Of a stretch of 64,000 nucleotides of DNA, positions 8,369 through 16,257 are shown in pieces. Position numbers and translations under genes: made by a program. Position 1 is the first letter of the stretch. Every line of letters begins with the position of its first letter. The DNA lies in NCBI GenBank assembly GCA_040403315.1, contig JBBAKX010000001.1:620001-684000 (forward strand). The letters are read 5' to 3'. Below the pieces are notes generated by a model, which had not been told where the DNA came from, made no database searches, and saw only the letters and a program-made list of their open reading frames with translations. This stretch comes from CAMCXT01 sp040403315. GTDB taxonomy: Bacteria; Bacteroidota; Bacteroidia; M30B66.

Positions 8369-10987
8369 ATGATTTTCCGTCTCATTTTGTTGATGTGCAT
8401 CTGCCTTTCGTTCGTGAATAAGGCTCATGCTACGCACAATCGTGCGGGTGAAATCACCTATCGCCACCTTGGAGGATTTCAATATGAAGCCACAATTATC
8501 ACTTATACAAAACTAGATAGTCCTGCCGATCGACCGGAATTAGGGATTTCTTGGGGCGACGGAATTATTGATACGATCCCTAGAATTAATGGCAATGGCC
8601 TTGGCGAAATTCTGTCGCTCGATATAAAAAAAAACGTTTACGTTGGCATTCACACATTTCCAGCGCCATCGGTTTATGTTATCAGTTTTGAAGACCCAAA
8701 CCGAAATGGAGGCGTAGTAAATATTCCGAACTCCATCAATATTCCATTTTTTGTTTCTACTGAGTTGATCATCAACCCATTTCTTGGGGTAAACAATTCT
8801 GTTCAACTGCTCAATCCTCCAATCGACCAAGCCTGCCCGGGTCAAATTTTCATCCATAATCCGGGCGCCTACGACCCTGATGGTGATAGTATTTCGTATC
8901 GGATTGTGAATTGTCGTGGCGAAAATGGTGTTGTAATTCCAGGATTTGTTCAGCCAGTTGCAACCAATAGCTTCACACTCGATCCTCTTACAGGCGACCT
9001 AGTTTGGGATACGCCACCATTAAGTGGAATTGGTGAATACAACGTGGCGTTTATTATCGAAGAGTGGAGAAATGGCATTTTGATTGGGTCAGTAACGCGC
9101 GACATGCAGATTGATGTTGTGCCTTGCCAAAACCAGCCCCCAACTATTATTGGTTTGCCAGATCTTTGTGTAGATGCAGGAACATCTATCGGATTTGAGG
9201 TTTTAGCCACAGACCAAGACAACCCATCCCAATTGGTTACGCTTTCTGCCACTGGAGGGCCACTTCTTTTCGATCCTCCGGGAAATGCAGTTTTTACTAC
9301 AATAACTGGACAATCATCGGTCGTTCAAACCTTCAGCTGGAACACAAGCTGCGATCATGTTCGGAGAGAACCTTATTTAATCACCTTTAAAGCTATAGAT
9401 AACGGACAGCCGAATTTGGCTTATTACGAAACGATGCAAGTGCAGGTAGTTGCTCAAGCTCCTGAAAATCTAACATCATCCCCGCAAGGAAATACGATCA
9501 GCCTAAATTGGGAGATTAGTCCTTGCACAAAAGCAAGTGGATATTCCATTTACAGGCGAAATGGATTTTATGGTTTTCAACCCGATCAATGCGAAACAGG
9601 TGTGCCAGATTACACAGATTACCAATTGATTGATACTGTAAATGGACTTAACACACTTTCGTTTACCGATGGCCTCACCCAAGGATCATTATTGCCAGGA
9701 AGAAGCTATTGTTACATGGTTGTCGCACTTTTCCCTGACGGAGCTGAAAGTTATGCATCGAATGAGGCTTGTGCAGAGCTGGCCGATATACTCCCAGTAA
9801 TTACCCATGTGAGTGTTGATAGCACTTCTTCATCCAGCGGAAAAATGTACGTTGAATGGTCGAAGCCTGAAGACTTGGATGTGATTCAGTGGCCTGGACC
9901 CTACCAATATGTATTACAAAAAGCGCAGGGCCTAAATGGAACCAACTTTACTGATGTGGCTACATTGAGCGGACTAAACGACACAACTTACTTCGATACA
10001 GTTTCACCTTTCGACACAAAAGAGAATGCTTGGTCTTACAAAGTTCGATTGGAGCACCTTGCTAATGGAGTTGAAACGATAGGGCTTGGATTACAATCTT
10101 CTTCCGTTTTTTTGCAAGCATTAGGAAGCGACAACACGATAAATCTCTCGTGGAATTACAATGTTTTATGGGAAAATGATAGTTTTATTGTTTACCGAAA
10201 AAACAATCTAACAGGAAATTTCGATTCAATTGGAACCACACAAAATCTTGCGTTTAACGACACCGGTTTAGCCAATGGTGAAGTGTATTGTTACAGAATT
10301 TTGGCGTTGGGTTCTTTTACCGCTTCAGGATTTGAAAATCCATTGCGCAATTATTCTCAAGAAGTTTGCTCTTCAGCTCAAGACTTAACTCCTCCTTGCC
10401 CGCCGCTTGTTTTGATTTTTAGTTCATGCGATTCTCTAAGCAATACCTTAAAATGGAGTCTTTCAAACGATGCATGTGCATCGGATGTGTTGAAGTTTAG
10501 AATTTATTATAAGCCTTTAATCGATCAGCCTTTTGAATTGATCGATAGCACTGATTTAGTCACCTTTACGCTTGAACATTTGCCAGGATTTCAAGTTGCT
10601 GGTTGTTACAAAGTTGTTGCTGTTGACTCTTCGGGAAATGAAAGCAATTCGTTGGCTGTGTGCGTCGACAATTGTCCGGAATACAGCTTGCCAAATGTTT
10701 TTTCTCCTAATGGAGATGGATTCAATGATAGTTTCAGGCCATTTCCATATGCATTTATCGAAAGTGTAGTTTTTACTGTTTACAACCGATGGGGGACTCA
10801 AGTTTTTGAAACAACGAATCCTGAGTTGCTTTGGAATGGAGGAGTAAACAATACTGAAGAGCAAGTTCCAGACGGTGTTTACTTTTATATATGTGTTGTA
10901 AATGAACTAAGGCTTACCGGAATTGTTCAAAGAACGATAAAAGGCACAATTCAGATTATTGGAAGTAACAATACACCCATCGATTGA
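8369..10987 (+). CDS. Secreted T9SS type B (gliding-motility C-terminal domain) protein
   Basis: A large extracellular protein of 872 residues with a signal peptide (MIFRLILLMCICLSF, cleavage after KAHA) and mature start THNRAGEITYRHLGG, a pattern common in Bacteroidota surface proteins. The first 270 residues are Ig/PKD-like beta-sandwich; fibronectin type III-like repeats follow (for example SSPQGNTISLNWEISPC, YSIYRRNG, NTINLSWNYN, CYRILALGS). The C-terminal 90 residues carry the type B sorting domain: LPNVFSPNGDGFNDSFRP, VYNRWGTQVFE, W-G, VPDGVYFYI. This marks it for T9SS export and surface attachment. I chose ATG 8369 because the frame upstream runs through the recQ terminator. Ligand or enzymatic role is unknown; adhesion is the usual guess. 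The stop is one base from the ribE start. Confidence 0.85.
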   Translation: MIFRLILLMCICLSFVNKAHATHNRAGEITYRHLGGFQYEATIITYTKLDSPADRPELGISWGDGIIDTIPRINGNGLGEILSLDIKKNVYVGIHTFPAPSVYVISFEDPNRNGGVVNIPNSINIPFFVSTELIINPFLGVNNSVQLLNPPIDQACPGQIFIHNPGAYDPDGDSISYRIVNCRGENGVVIPGFVQPVATNSFTLDPLTGDLVWDTPPLSGIGEYNVAFIIEEWRNGILIGSVTRDMQIDVVPCQNQPPTIIGLPDLCVDAGTSIGFEVLATDQDNPSQLVTLSATGGPLLFDPPGNAVFTTITGQSSVVQTFSWNTSCDHVRREPYLITFKAIDNGQPNLAYYETMQVQVVAQAPENLTSSPQGNTISLNWEISPCTKASGYSIYRRNGFYGFQPDQCETGVPDYTDYQLIDTVNGLNTLSFTDGLTQGSLLPGRSYCYMVVALFPDGAESYASNEACAELADILPVITHVSVDSTSSSSGKMYVEWSKPEDLDVIQWPGPYQYVLQKAQGLNGTNFTDVATLSGLNDTTYFDTVSPFDTKENAWSYKVRLEHLANGVETIGLGLQSSSVFLQALGSDNTINLSWNYNVLWENDSFIVYRKNNLTGNFDSIGTTQNLAFNDTGLANGEVYCYRILALGSFTASGFENPLRNYSQEVCSSAQDLTPPCPPLVLIFSSCDSLSNTLKWSLSNDACASDVLKFRIYYKPLIDQPFELIDSTDLVTFTLEHLPGFQVAGCYKVVAVDSSGNESNSLAVCVDNCPEYSLPNVFSPNGDGFNDSFRPFPYAFIESVVFTVYNRWGTQVFETTNPELLWNGGVNNTEEQVPDGVYFYICVVNELRLTGIVQRTIKGTIQIIGSNNTPID

Positions 10988-10988
10988 C

Positions 10989-11585
10989 ATGTTTACAGGA
11001 ATTATTGAATCCTCGTCAGAGGTGTTAAAAATCGAAAGAACAGGCACAAATGTTCAATTTACTTTGGAGACTTCGATCGCCAAAGAATTGAAAGTCGATC
11101 AAAGTTTAGCCCACAATGGCGTTTGTTTGACTGTTACTTCAGTTGATGGAACTTGCTATCAAGTAACAGCGATAAGCGAAACTTTGAATCGAACCAATTT
11201 AGGCGAACTTCAAATTGGCGACAGGGTGAATTTAGAACGTTGTCTTGCTGCAAATGGTCGCTTAGATGGCCATATCGTTCAAGGTCATGTGGATGGAATT
11301 GGGGAATTGGGTCAGTTAGTCGATCGTGATGGAAGCTGGGCATTGTATTTTAAGCACGACCAAAATCCAAATTGGCTAACTGTTGAGAAAGGGTCAATTT
11401 GTGTAAATGGTGTGAGTTTAACGGTTGTAGAATCTAGTCAAAGTGGCTTTTCCGTTGAAATAATTCCCTACACTTGGGAAAACACCAACTTGGGGAAACT
11501 TAAAGTAGGCGATAAAGTAAATTTGGAATTCGACATTCTAGGAAAGTACGCTGCTCGATTGATGCAGCCCTTTATCAAAGCCTGA
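10989..11585 (+). CDS. ribE: Riboflavin synthase (alpha chain)
   Basis: Riboflavin synthase of 198 residues, which dismutates two 6,7-dimethyl-8-ribityllumazine molecules to riboflavin. The protein opens with the hallmark MFTGIIE and contains two lumazine-binding repeats. Repeat 1 includes VAHNGVCLTV-like residues (LAHNGVCLTV) and repeat 2 has GHIVQGHVDGIGEL and CVNGVSLTVVE. The start is ATG 10989, fixed by the conserved N-terminus; an in-frame upstream extension into the preceding gene is not credible. It begins 1 bp after the upstream T9SS gene, so it probably depends on read-through from it. No FMN riboswitch is present. Other rib genes are not in the window. Confidence 0.96.
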   Translation: MFTGIIESSSEVLKIERTGTNVQFTLETSIAKELKVDQSLAHNGVCLTVTSVDGTCYQVTAISETLNRTNLGELQIGDRVNLERCLAANGRLDGHIVQGHVDGIGELGQLVDRDGSWALYFKHDQNPNWLTVEKGSICVNGVSLTVVESSQSGFSVEIIPYTWENTNLGKLKVGDKVNLEFDILGKYAARLMQPFIKA

Positions 11586-11703
11586 TTTTCAACAATTAAT
11601 AATTTTACAACCAACTGAACAAAACATTTATTCTGTTGTTTTAAACATCATGCAAACGAGGTTCTTTATAATTGAACCGTGGAGCAGTTAAAGTGTTGAA
11701 GTG

Positions 11704-12645
11704 ATGCACCCGCTTAATGCCAAGTATTCTATAAAAGATCTAGAAAGACTTTCTGGAGTTAAAGCCCATACCATACGCATTTGGGAGCAACGCTACAGTC
11801 TGTTAAATCCAGATCGCACCGACACCAATATTCGTTTGTACAATGATCAGGATGTTAAGTTACTGCTCAATATTTCACTTTTAATTCGTCACGGAGGCAA
11901 AATCTCGCATTTGTCGAAACTTAGCTTAATTGATATTTCTCAGAAAATCATAGAGTTAAGCCGTTCAAACACCGATAAAAGTTCGTATTTCGAAGTGCAA
12001 ATCGACCAATTGGTTTTGTCGATGATCGAATTCGATGATTTGCGGTTTGAGCAAACTATCAGCGATTCGATTGAAAAGCATGGATTTGAAGTTACCATGC
12101 TTCAAGTAATTATTCCATTCCTTCAAAAGGTTGGAATGATGTGGTTGTCAGGTGAATCTTCAATCCTCCAAGAGCACTTTATTAGCAGCTTGATTCGTAA
12201 AAACCTCATTATTGCCATCAACTCTTTGCCGGTTGTTCGAGATCCTCAAGCAGATTCATTTATGTTATTCCTGCCGGAAGGTGAGCTTCATGAAACTGGA
12301 TTGTTGTTTTCAAATTATATTCTTAAAGCAAGAGGCAAAAAAGTTACCTACATGGGACAGACATTGCCGCGTGAAGACGTCCAGAGTTTTTGTAGAGAGC
12401 ACAAGCCTGATTATATATTAACTTTCTTCACTGCAGCGCACTCAGTTATGAGTATCAATCAATATTTGAAAGATCTTACAGCGTTGTCGGGTAGCACTAG
12501 AGTTTTAGTAGCTGGAATGCAAATCCATGATCCATCAATTGTAATTCCATCTAGAGTAATTTTCATCAGCAATGTAATGGACCTTATTCATCTTGCAGAA
12601 GGATCAACACAAACACAGCATTTAAGAACGGGAACTAACAATTAA
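11704..12645 (+). CDS. MerR-family regulator with cobalamin-binding domain (CarH/LitR-like)
   Basis: A 313-residue regulator. Residues 5-72 form a MerR winged helix (YSIKDLERLSGVKAHTIRIWEQRY, then NIRLYNDQDVKLL). A four-helix bundle follows, carrying W147 nine residues before E157-H158: the Wx9EH signature of adenosylcobalamin-binding CarH proteins. The last 130 residues are a B12-binding Rossmann fold with E-x-H-x-x-G at EGELHETG (H196 the likely axial cobalt ligand). In CarH, AdoCbl makes a DNA-binding tetramer in the dark and light breaks it. Both signatures are intact here, so a light-sensitive or B12-dependent repressor of carotenoid synthesis is likely (inference). The gene lies upstream of a sigma factor and phytoene synthase. 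A half-site TTAAACAT at 11641-11648, close to TTAAACAA in the sigma operator, may allow autoregulation. The start is ATG 11704 (GTG 11701 possible). Confidence 0.88.
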   Translation: MHPLNAKYSIKDLERLSGVKAHTIRIWEQRYSLLNPDRTDTNIRLYNDQDVKLLLNISLLIRHGGKISHLSKLSLIDISQKIIELSRSNTDKSSYFEVQIDQLVLSMIEFDDLRFEQTISDSIEKHGFEVTMLQVIIPFLQKVGMMWLSGESSILQEHFISSLIRKNLIIAINSLPVVRDPQADSFMLFLPEGELHETGLLFSNYILKARGKKVTYMGQTLPREDVQSFCREHKPDYILTFFTAAHSVMSINQYLKDLTALSGSTRVLVAGMQIHDPSIVIPSRVIFISNVMDLIHLAEGSTQTQHLRTGTNN

Positions 12646-12672
12646 CTCACGTCTTTACAGTATTAAAGTTTG

Positions 12673-12699
12673 AGGCATTCTGAAAAGGATGCCTTTTTT
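12673..12699 (+). terminator. Intrinsic terminator after the MerR gene
   Basis: AGGCATTC (12673-12680) pairs with GGATGCCT (12687-12694) with one G-U pair and a 6-nt loop, followed by a run of T. It separates the MerR gene from the sigma/crtB operon, so the latter needs its own promoter. Confidence 0.75.
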
Positions 12700-12879
12700 G
12701 TTTCTAAAAATGCTGGTTAAGCATTGATTTCATTTCATTCCATAGTTGATTAATGGTAAAAAAAACATGCACTTTATGGGTCTAGGCACTATTTAGAAAG
12801 AGTACAAATAGATGCATGGCTCTATATGACAGTCAATTGTGGAGGTTTTAAATATCTAAATATATGTACATACAAGTTA
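12700..12879. other. Non-coding stretch upstream of the sigma operator
   Basis: With the flanking terminator and operator this forms a 312-bp gene-free region (12646-12957). It is AT-rich, and I see no coding frame or RNA in it. The palindrome TATGTACATA (12863-12872) contains TGTACA, which also fits the loose CarH half-site nTnnACAn; it lies just upstream of the main inverted repeat. Confidence 0.4.
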
Positions 12880-12951
12880 TTTTGTTTAATCTTTACTTGT
12901 TGCTTGTTAAACAAAAACTGTTTAATATCTTTGTCTAAAGATTAAACAAAA
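12880..12951. promoter_or_regulatory. Operator: perfect 16-bp inverted repeat enclosing the sigma promoter
   Basis: TTTTGTTTAATCTTTA at 12880-12895 is repeated exactly, inverted, at 12936-12951, 40 bp apart. Between the arms lie two further related half-sites: GTTAAACAAAAA from 12906 (inverted orientation) and CTGTTTAATATCTTT from 12919. The four copies of the TTGTTTAA/TTAAACAA core are arranged symmetrically. TTAAACAA fits the nTnnACAn element described for Thermus CarH. Because the copies surround the promoter, binding of the adjacent MerR protein would block transcription. The binding itself is inference. Confidence 0.7.
12903..12933 (+). promoter_or_regulatory. Promoter of the sigma-crtB-ispH operon
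   Basis: CTTG (12903-12906), a 19-bp spacer and TATCTTTG (12926-12933) match the Bacteroidota consensus TTTG-N19-TAnnTTTG, with a perfect -7 element. Transcription would start near 12940, about 18 nt before the sigma ATG. The promoter lies wholly inside the inverted-repeat operator. Confidence 0.7.
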
Positions 12952-12957
12952 CGTTTT

Positions 12958-13461
12958 ATGTCAACCACCGAATTCAACACAGAAGTGCTCAGTTTAAGCA
13001 AGCCATTAAGATATTTCGCGTTGAACTTAACTTCAAACGACGAGGAGGCTAAAGATCTTCTACAAGAAACCTTGTTGAAGGCCATCAGTAATCGCCACAG
13101 GTTTGCCGATAAAACAAATTTAAAGGCTTGGATGTACACGATTATGAAGAACATTTTCATCAACAATTACCGTCGTTCGATGAAAACAAATACGATCGTA
13201 GACAACACTAAAGACCTATATTTCCTTAATATTCCGCAACAAGCTGATTTTGTTGCACCTGAATCTACTTATTCAGAGAGAGAAATTCTGAAAAAAATTG
13301 AGATACTTGCAGATGAATACAAGATTCCATTCACCATGTACTTCGACGGATACAAATACAAAGAGATCGCAGACTATTTAGATCTTCCAATTGGAACAGT
13401 TAAAAGTCGTATCTTTTTGGCTAGACGTCAGTTGATGACTATGTTGAAAGGATATCGATAA
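12958..13461 (+). CDS. ECF-type RNA polymerase sigma factor
   Basis: A group 4 sigma factor of 167 residues. Region 2 is SNDEEAKDLLQETLLKAI followed by NLKAWMYTIMKNIFINNYRR; region 4 is YKEIADYLDLPIGTVKSRIFLARRQL. No anti-sigma gene is adjacent, so control probably acts on transcription of the gene through the upstream operator. The start is ATG 12958. It heads an operon with phytoene synthase (26-bp gap), ispH and an SRPBCC protein. A MerR/sigma/crt arrangement is the typical light-induced carotenoid layout; the sigma would direct crt promoters here or elsewhere in the genome (inference). Confidence 0.9.
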   Translation: MSTTEFNTEVLSLSKPLRYFALNLTSNDEEAKDLLQETLLKAISNRHRFADKTNLKAWMYTIMKNIFINNYRRSMKTNTIVDNTKDLYFLNIPQQADFVAPESTYSEREILKKIEILADEYKIPFTMYFDGYKYKEIADYLDLPIGTVKSRIFLARRQLMTMLKGYR

Positions 13462-13487
13462 TTCTTCTGAAATTGGTTACACCTGGA

Positions 13488-14321
13488 ATGCATCTTTACA
13501 ATGCAGTGAGTATTCGCTGCAGCAGAATCACCACTAAGCGATATAGCACTTCATTCACATTAGGAATTAAGTCGCTCGCAGATCGCTATAGAGATCCGAT
13601 TTATGCGATTTATGGATTCGTTCGATTTGCCGATGAAATTGTCGACACATTTAATCGCCCTGACGCTGACGAACTCTTAAGAGAATTCCGAGAAGACACT
13701 TGGAAGGCTATTGAAAGAGGAATCAGTTTAAATCCAATTCTTCATAGTTTTCAAGCTTGCGTTAATGAATACAAGATTGAACGAGAACTTATTGACACTT
13801 TTCTCAATTCTATGGAGATGGATCTCTCTGATATGGAGTATGATCAATCCAACTACGAAAAATATATACTAGGTTCAGCCGAAGTGGTTGGCTTGATGTG
13901 CTTAAGGGTATTTTGCGAAGGCGAGGAAAGTCTTTATGCAAATCTTAAGCAGCCAGCTATGCGCCTAGGATCAGCCTTCCAGAAAATCAATTTTCTTCGC
14001 GATCTTAACGCTGATTACAATACACTCGGACGAGTTTACTTCCCACATTTAAGTATTACCGATTTCAACGAAGATTCAAAAGCTGAAATACTTACTGACA
14101 TACGCAAGGATTTCGACGATGGATTTAAAGGCATTCTACAACTTCCTAAAGGTGCGCGCCTCGGCGTTTATGTTGCCTATGTTTACTACTACGCATTATT
14201 GAATAAGATCAACAACACTCATGCTTCAACCATCCTAAGCGAAAGGATCAGAATTCGAGATTCAAGAAAGTATGCACTCATTTTGAAATCATACGTTCGT
14301 CACCAACTCAACTTGATCTGA
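13488..14321 (+). CDS. crtB: Phytoene/squalene synthase family protein
   Basis: A head-to-head prenyl synthase of 277 residues that condenses two geranylgeranyl diphosphates to phytoene. The first Asp-rich motif is DEIVD (residues 49-53) in VRFADEIVDTF; the second is DLNAD (172-176) in NFLRDLNADYNTLGRVYFP. YSTSF near the N-terminus and GSAEVVGLMCLRVF are further family marks. A squalene synthase is possible from sequence alone, but context with the CarH-like regulator, sigma factor and ispH favours phytoene synthase. The start is ATG 13488 (an upstream TTG at 13473 is less likely). Phytoene desaturase crtI, often the direct neighbour, is absent from this window. Confidence 0.88.
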   Translation: MHLYNAVSIRCSRITTKRYSTSFTLGIKSLADRYRDPIYAIYGFVRFADEIVDTFNRPDADELLREFREDTWKAIERGISLNPILHSFQACVNEYKIERELIDTFLNSMEMDLSDMEYDQSNYEKYILGSAEVVGLMCLRVFCEGEESLYANLKQPAMRLGSAFQKINFLRDLNADYNTLGRVYFPHLSITDFNEDSKAEILTDIRKDFDDGFKGILQLPKGARLGVYVAYVYYYALLNKINNTHASTILSERIRIRDSRKYALILKSYVRHQLNLI

Positions 14322-14361
14322 ACCAATCGCCTAGAACTTGGTTACTTTAAAAACTTACCCA

Positions 14362-15213
14362 ATGGTTTCAAGGAACCTTTCTGTGAATATAGATTCTAAT
14401 TCGGGCTTTTGTTTTGGTGTGGTTTACGCCATCGAAATGGCAGAAGACGTGCTCGACGAACAAGGCTATTTGTATTGTTTAGGTGATATTGTTCACAACG
14501 ATGAAGAAGTAAATCGCCTAAAAGCAAAGGGTTTACGCATAATCGATTACGAAGTTTTTAATACGTTAGAAAATGAGAAAGTGCTCATTCGTGCCCACGG
14601 TGAACCACCTTCAACCTACAAAAAAGCCATCGAGAACAACATCACTTTAATCGATGCAACTTGTCCGGTGGTACTAAAACTACAGAACCGAATTCGAAAC
14701 TCATTCGATAAAAAAGAAACCATTTTCCTCATGGGGAAAAAAGGTCATGCAGAGGTAACTGGATTAATGGGACAGATCAACAACGAAGGAATCGTTTTCG
14801 GCGACGTTAGCGAACTCGACACCGAGAAATTACCTTCAGAAATAACACTCTACACCCAAACAACCAAAAGCAAACAAAAATTCAAAGAAACTCGCGAAGC
14901 GCTCGAAGCTAAAGGAATCAAGGTAAATGCACACGATACCATTTGCTCTCAAGTAAGCGACAGAGATTCTGAACTGAGAAGCTTCGCTGTTTCATATGAT
15001 GTGATCTTGTTCGTGAGTGGAACAAAATCATCCAACGGAAAGGTGCTTTACAATGTATGTAAGGATCAAAACCCAAGAACTTATTTCATTTCACGAGTGG
15101 ATGAAATCAACTTCGACTGGCTTGGAGAAAGCGAACGTGTTGGTATTTGTGGAGCCACTTCAACGCCGATGTGGCTTATGGAAGACGTGAAGAAAACACT
15201 CGAACAACTCTGA
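14362..15213 (+). CDS. ispH: 4-hydroxy-3-methylbut-2-enyl diphosphate reductase
   Basis: The last enzyme of the MEP isoprenoid pathway, a [4Fe-4S] protein of 283 residues that makes IPP and DMAPP. The three cluster cysteines are C17 (SGFCFGVV), C101 (DATCPVV) and C195 (DTICSQVSDRD). Substrate-binding histidines occur in DIVHNDEEV, RAHGEPP and GKKGHAEVTG. The start is ATG 14362; the frame also has a TTG at 14338. It lies 40 bp after crtB and its stop overlaps the next start by one base (TGATG). Placing this precursor-supply enzyme in the carotenoid operon suggests flux into isoprenoids rises with pigment induction. Confidence 0.96.
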   Translation: MVSRNLSVNIDSNSGFCFGVVYAIEMAEDVLDEQGYLYCLGDIVHNDEEVNRLKAKGLRIIDYEVFNTLENEKVLIRAHGEPPSTYKKAIENNITLIDATCPVVLKLQNRIRNSFDKKETIFLMGKKGHAEVTGLMGQINNEGIVFGDVSELDTEKLPSEITLYTQTTKSKQKFKETREALEAKGIKVNAHDTICSQVSDRDSELRSFAVSYDVILFVSGTKSSNGKVLYNVCKDQNPRTYFISRVDEINFDWLGESERVGICGATSTPMWLMEDVKKTLEQL

Positions 15214-15662
15214 TGCATATTCGCATCGAATCAGTTCTTCTGAACATTACCGCCGACGAAGTTTTTGCACGTTTCGACGAAGAACTTTTCTTAGCACTAG
15301 CACCAAAATTTCCTCCTTCTAAACTATTGCGCTTCGATGGTTGCAAAACAGGCGACCTTGTAGAGATCGAAATGCAACTTCCAGTAATTGGAAAGCAATA
15401 CTGGACTAGTAAAATAACTAATCACAGTAGTGAATCCAACGTGAAACATTTCTTTCGAGATGAAGGTGTGAAACTCCCATTTTTTCTTGAAACTTGGCAA
15501 CACGATCACATTATCGAACAGCAAGGAAAAGATGTGCTAATAGTGGATGATATTCATTACAAAGCAAAATTTCCTATCCCCGATTTCTTAGTTTATCCGC
15601 AACTTTATAAGACCTTTTCTATCAGAAAAAAGATCTACAAGGGCTTTTTCAATAGAAGTTAA
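15213..15662 (+). CDS. SRPBCC-fold protein of the carotenoid operon
   Basis: A protein of 149 residues resembling START/Bet v 1-like ligand-binding proteins: N-terminal strand MHIRIESVLLN, amphipathic helix ITADEVFARFDEE, strands with GDLVEIEMQLPVIGKQYWTSKITNH, then FLETWQHDHIIEQQGKDVLIVDDIHY and a C-terminal helix YPQLYKTFSIRKKIYKGFF. The start ATG overlaps the ispH stop (TGATG), implying translational coupling. SRPBCC proteins are often found in Bacteroidota crt loci; binding of a carotenoid or prenyl intermediate is possible but unproven. A longer in-frame extension into ispH was not used. Confidence 0.75.
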   Translation: MHIRIESVLLNITADEVFARFDEELFLALAPKFPPSKLLRFDGCKTGDLVEIEMQLPVIGKQYWTSKITNHSSESNVKHFFRDEGVKLPFFLETWQHDHIIEQQGKDVLIVDDIHYKAKFPIPDFLVYPQLYKTFSIRKKIYKGFFNRS

Positions 15663-15740
15663 TTATTTGCGTAATTATCATATAATCAAATTGATATAAG
15701 TTTAGCTAAAAGTTAAGAAAAGGAATTTCCAATTCAAATT

Positions 15741-15778
15741 ATCTCTACACGATGAAATTAAGCTACTTTCGTGGAGAT
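15741..15778 (+). promoter_or_regulatory. Hairpin between the crt operon and the RidA gene
   Basis: ATCTC-CACGA-type arm (15741-15752, with a 2-nt bulge) pairs with TCGTGGAGAT (15769-15778). It is followed by TTAATTT rather than a clean T run, 12 bp before the RidA start. It may be a weak terminator for the upstream operon or a leader structure. Confidence 0.35.
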
Positions 15779-15789
15779 TTAATTTCCTG

Positions 15790-16200
15790 ATGGACAAGCT
15801 AAATTCTTCACGCGCCCCAGAACCAGTTGGTTTATACCCTCATGCTCGCCGAGTTGGAAACTTATTATTCCTTAGTGGTGTTGGTCCTCGCGAAAGAGGA
15901 ACTAAAATAATTCCTGGTGTAGAACTCGATGAACAAGGGAATATCGTTAGTTACGATATCGAAGCGCAATGCCGCTCTGTGTTCAATAATATCCGTTATA
16001 TCCTCGAAGACTGTGGTTCATCTTGGGATAACATTGTAGATGTTACTGTGTTTCTCACCAATATGAAAGACGATTTCCCTATCTACAATCGCATTTATGC
16101 CGAGTTTTTCAAAGACAATCTTCCGTGTAGAACTACATTGGAAATCAATAGTTTACCCACCCCAATTGCCATTGAACTTAAGGTGATTGCCACTATCTGA
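15790..16200 (+). CDS. RidA family protein, probable 2-aminomuconate deaminase
   Basis: A YjgF/YER057c/UK114-fold enamine/imine deaminase of 136 residues. It keeps the catalytic arginine in CRTTLEINSLP and the C-terminal IAIELKVIAT strand. Compared with housekeeping RidA it has an extended front (SSRAPEPVGLYPHARRVG) and SGVGPRERGTKIIPGV, features I associate with 2-aminomuconate deaminases of the tryptophan meta-cleavage route. That would place it downstream of kmo and kynU in the same pathway, about 10 kb away. The assignment beyond RidA family rests on recall of these sequence features and on the kyn genes nearby. The start is ATG 15790. Confidence 0.75.
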   Translation: MDKLNSSRAPEPVGLYPHARRVGNLLFLSGVGPRERGTKIIPGVELDEQGNIVSYDIEAQCRSVFNNIRYILEDCGSSWDNIVDVTVFLTNMKDDFPIYNRIYAEFFKDNLPCRTTLEINSLPTPIAIELKVIATI

Positions 16201-16257
16201 TATGTAAATTATCACTACAATACATTATTTAAGCAATCAATTTGATTAAGTTGAGGC

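Noticed and set aside
10950..10990. FMN riboswitch in front of riboflavin synthase
   Set aside because: The gene starts one base after the preceding coding sequence, leaving no room for the element, and none of its conserved core is visible.
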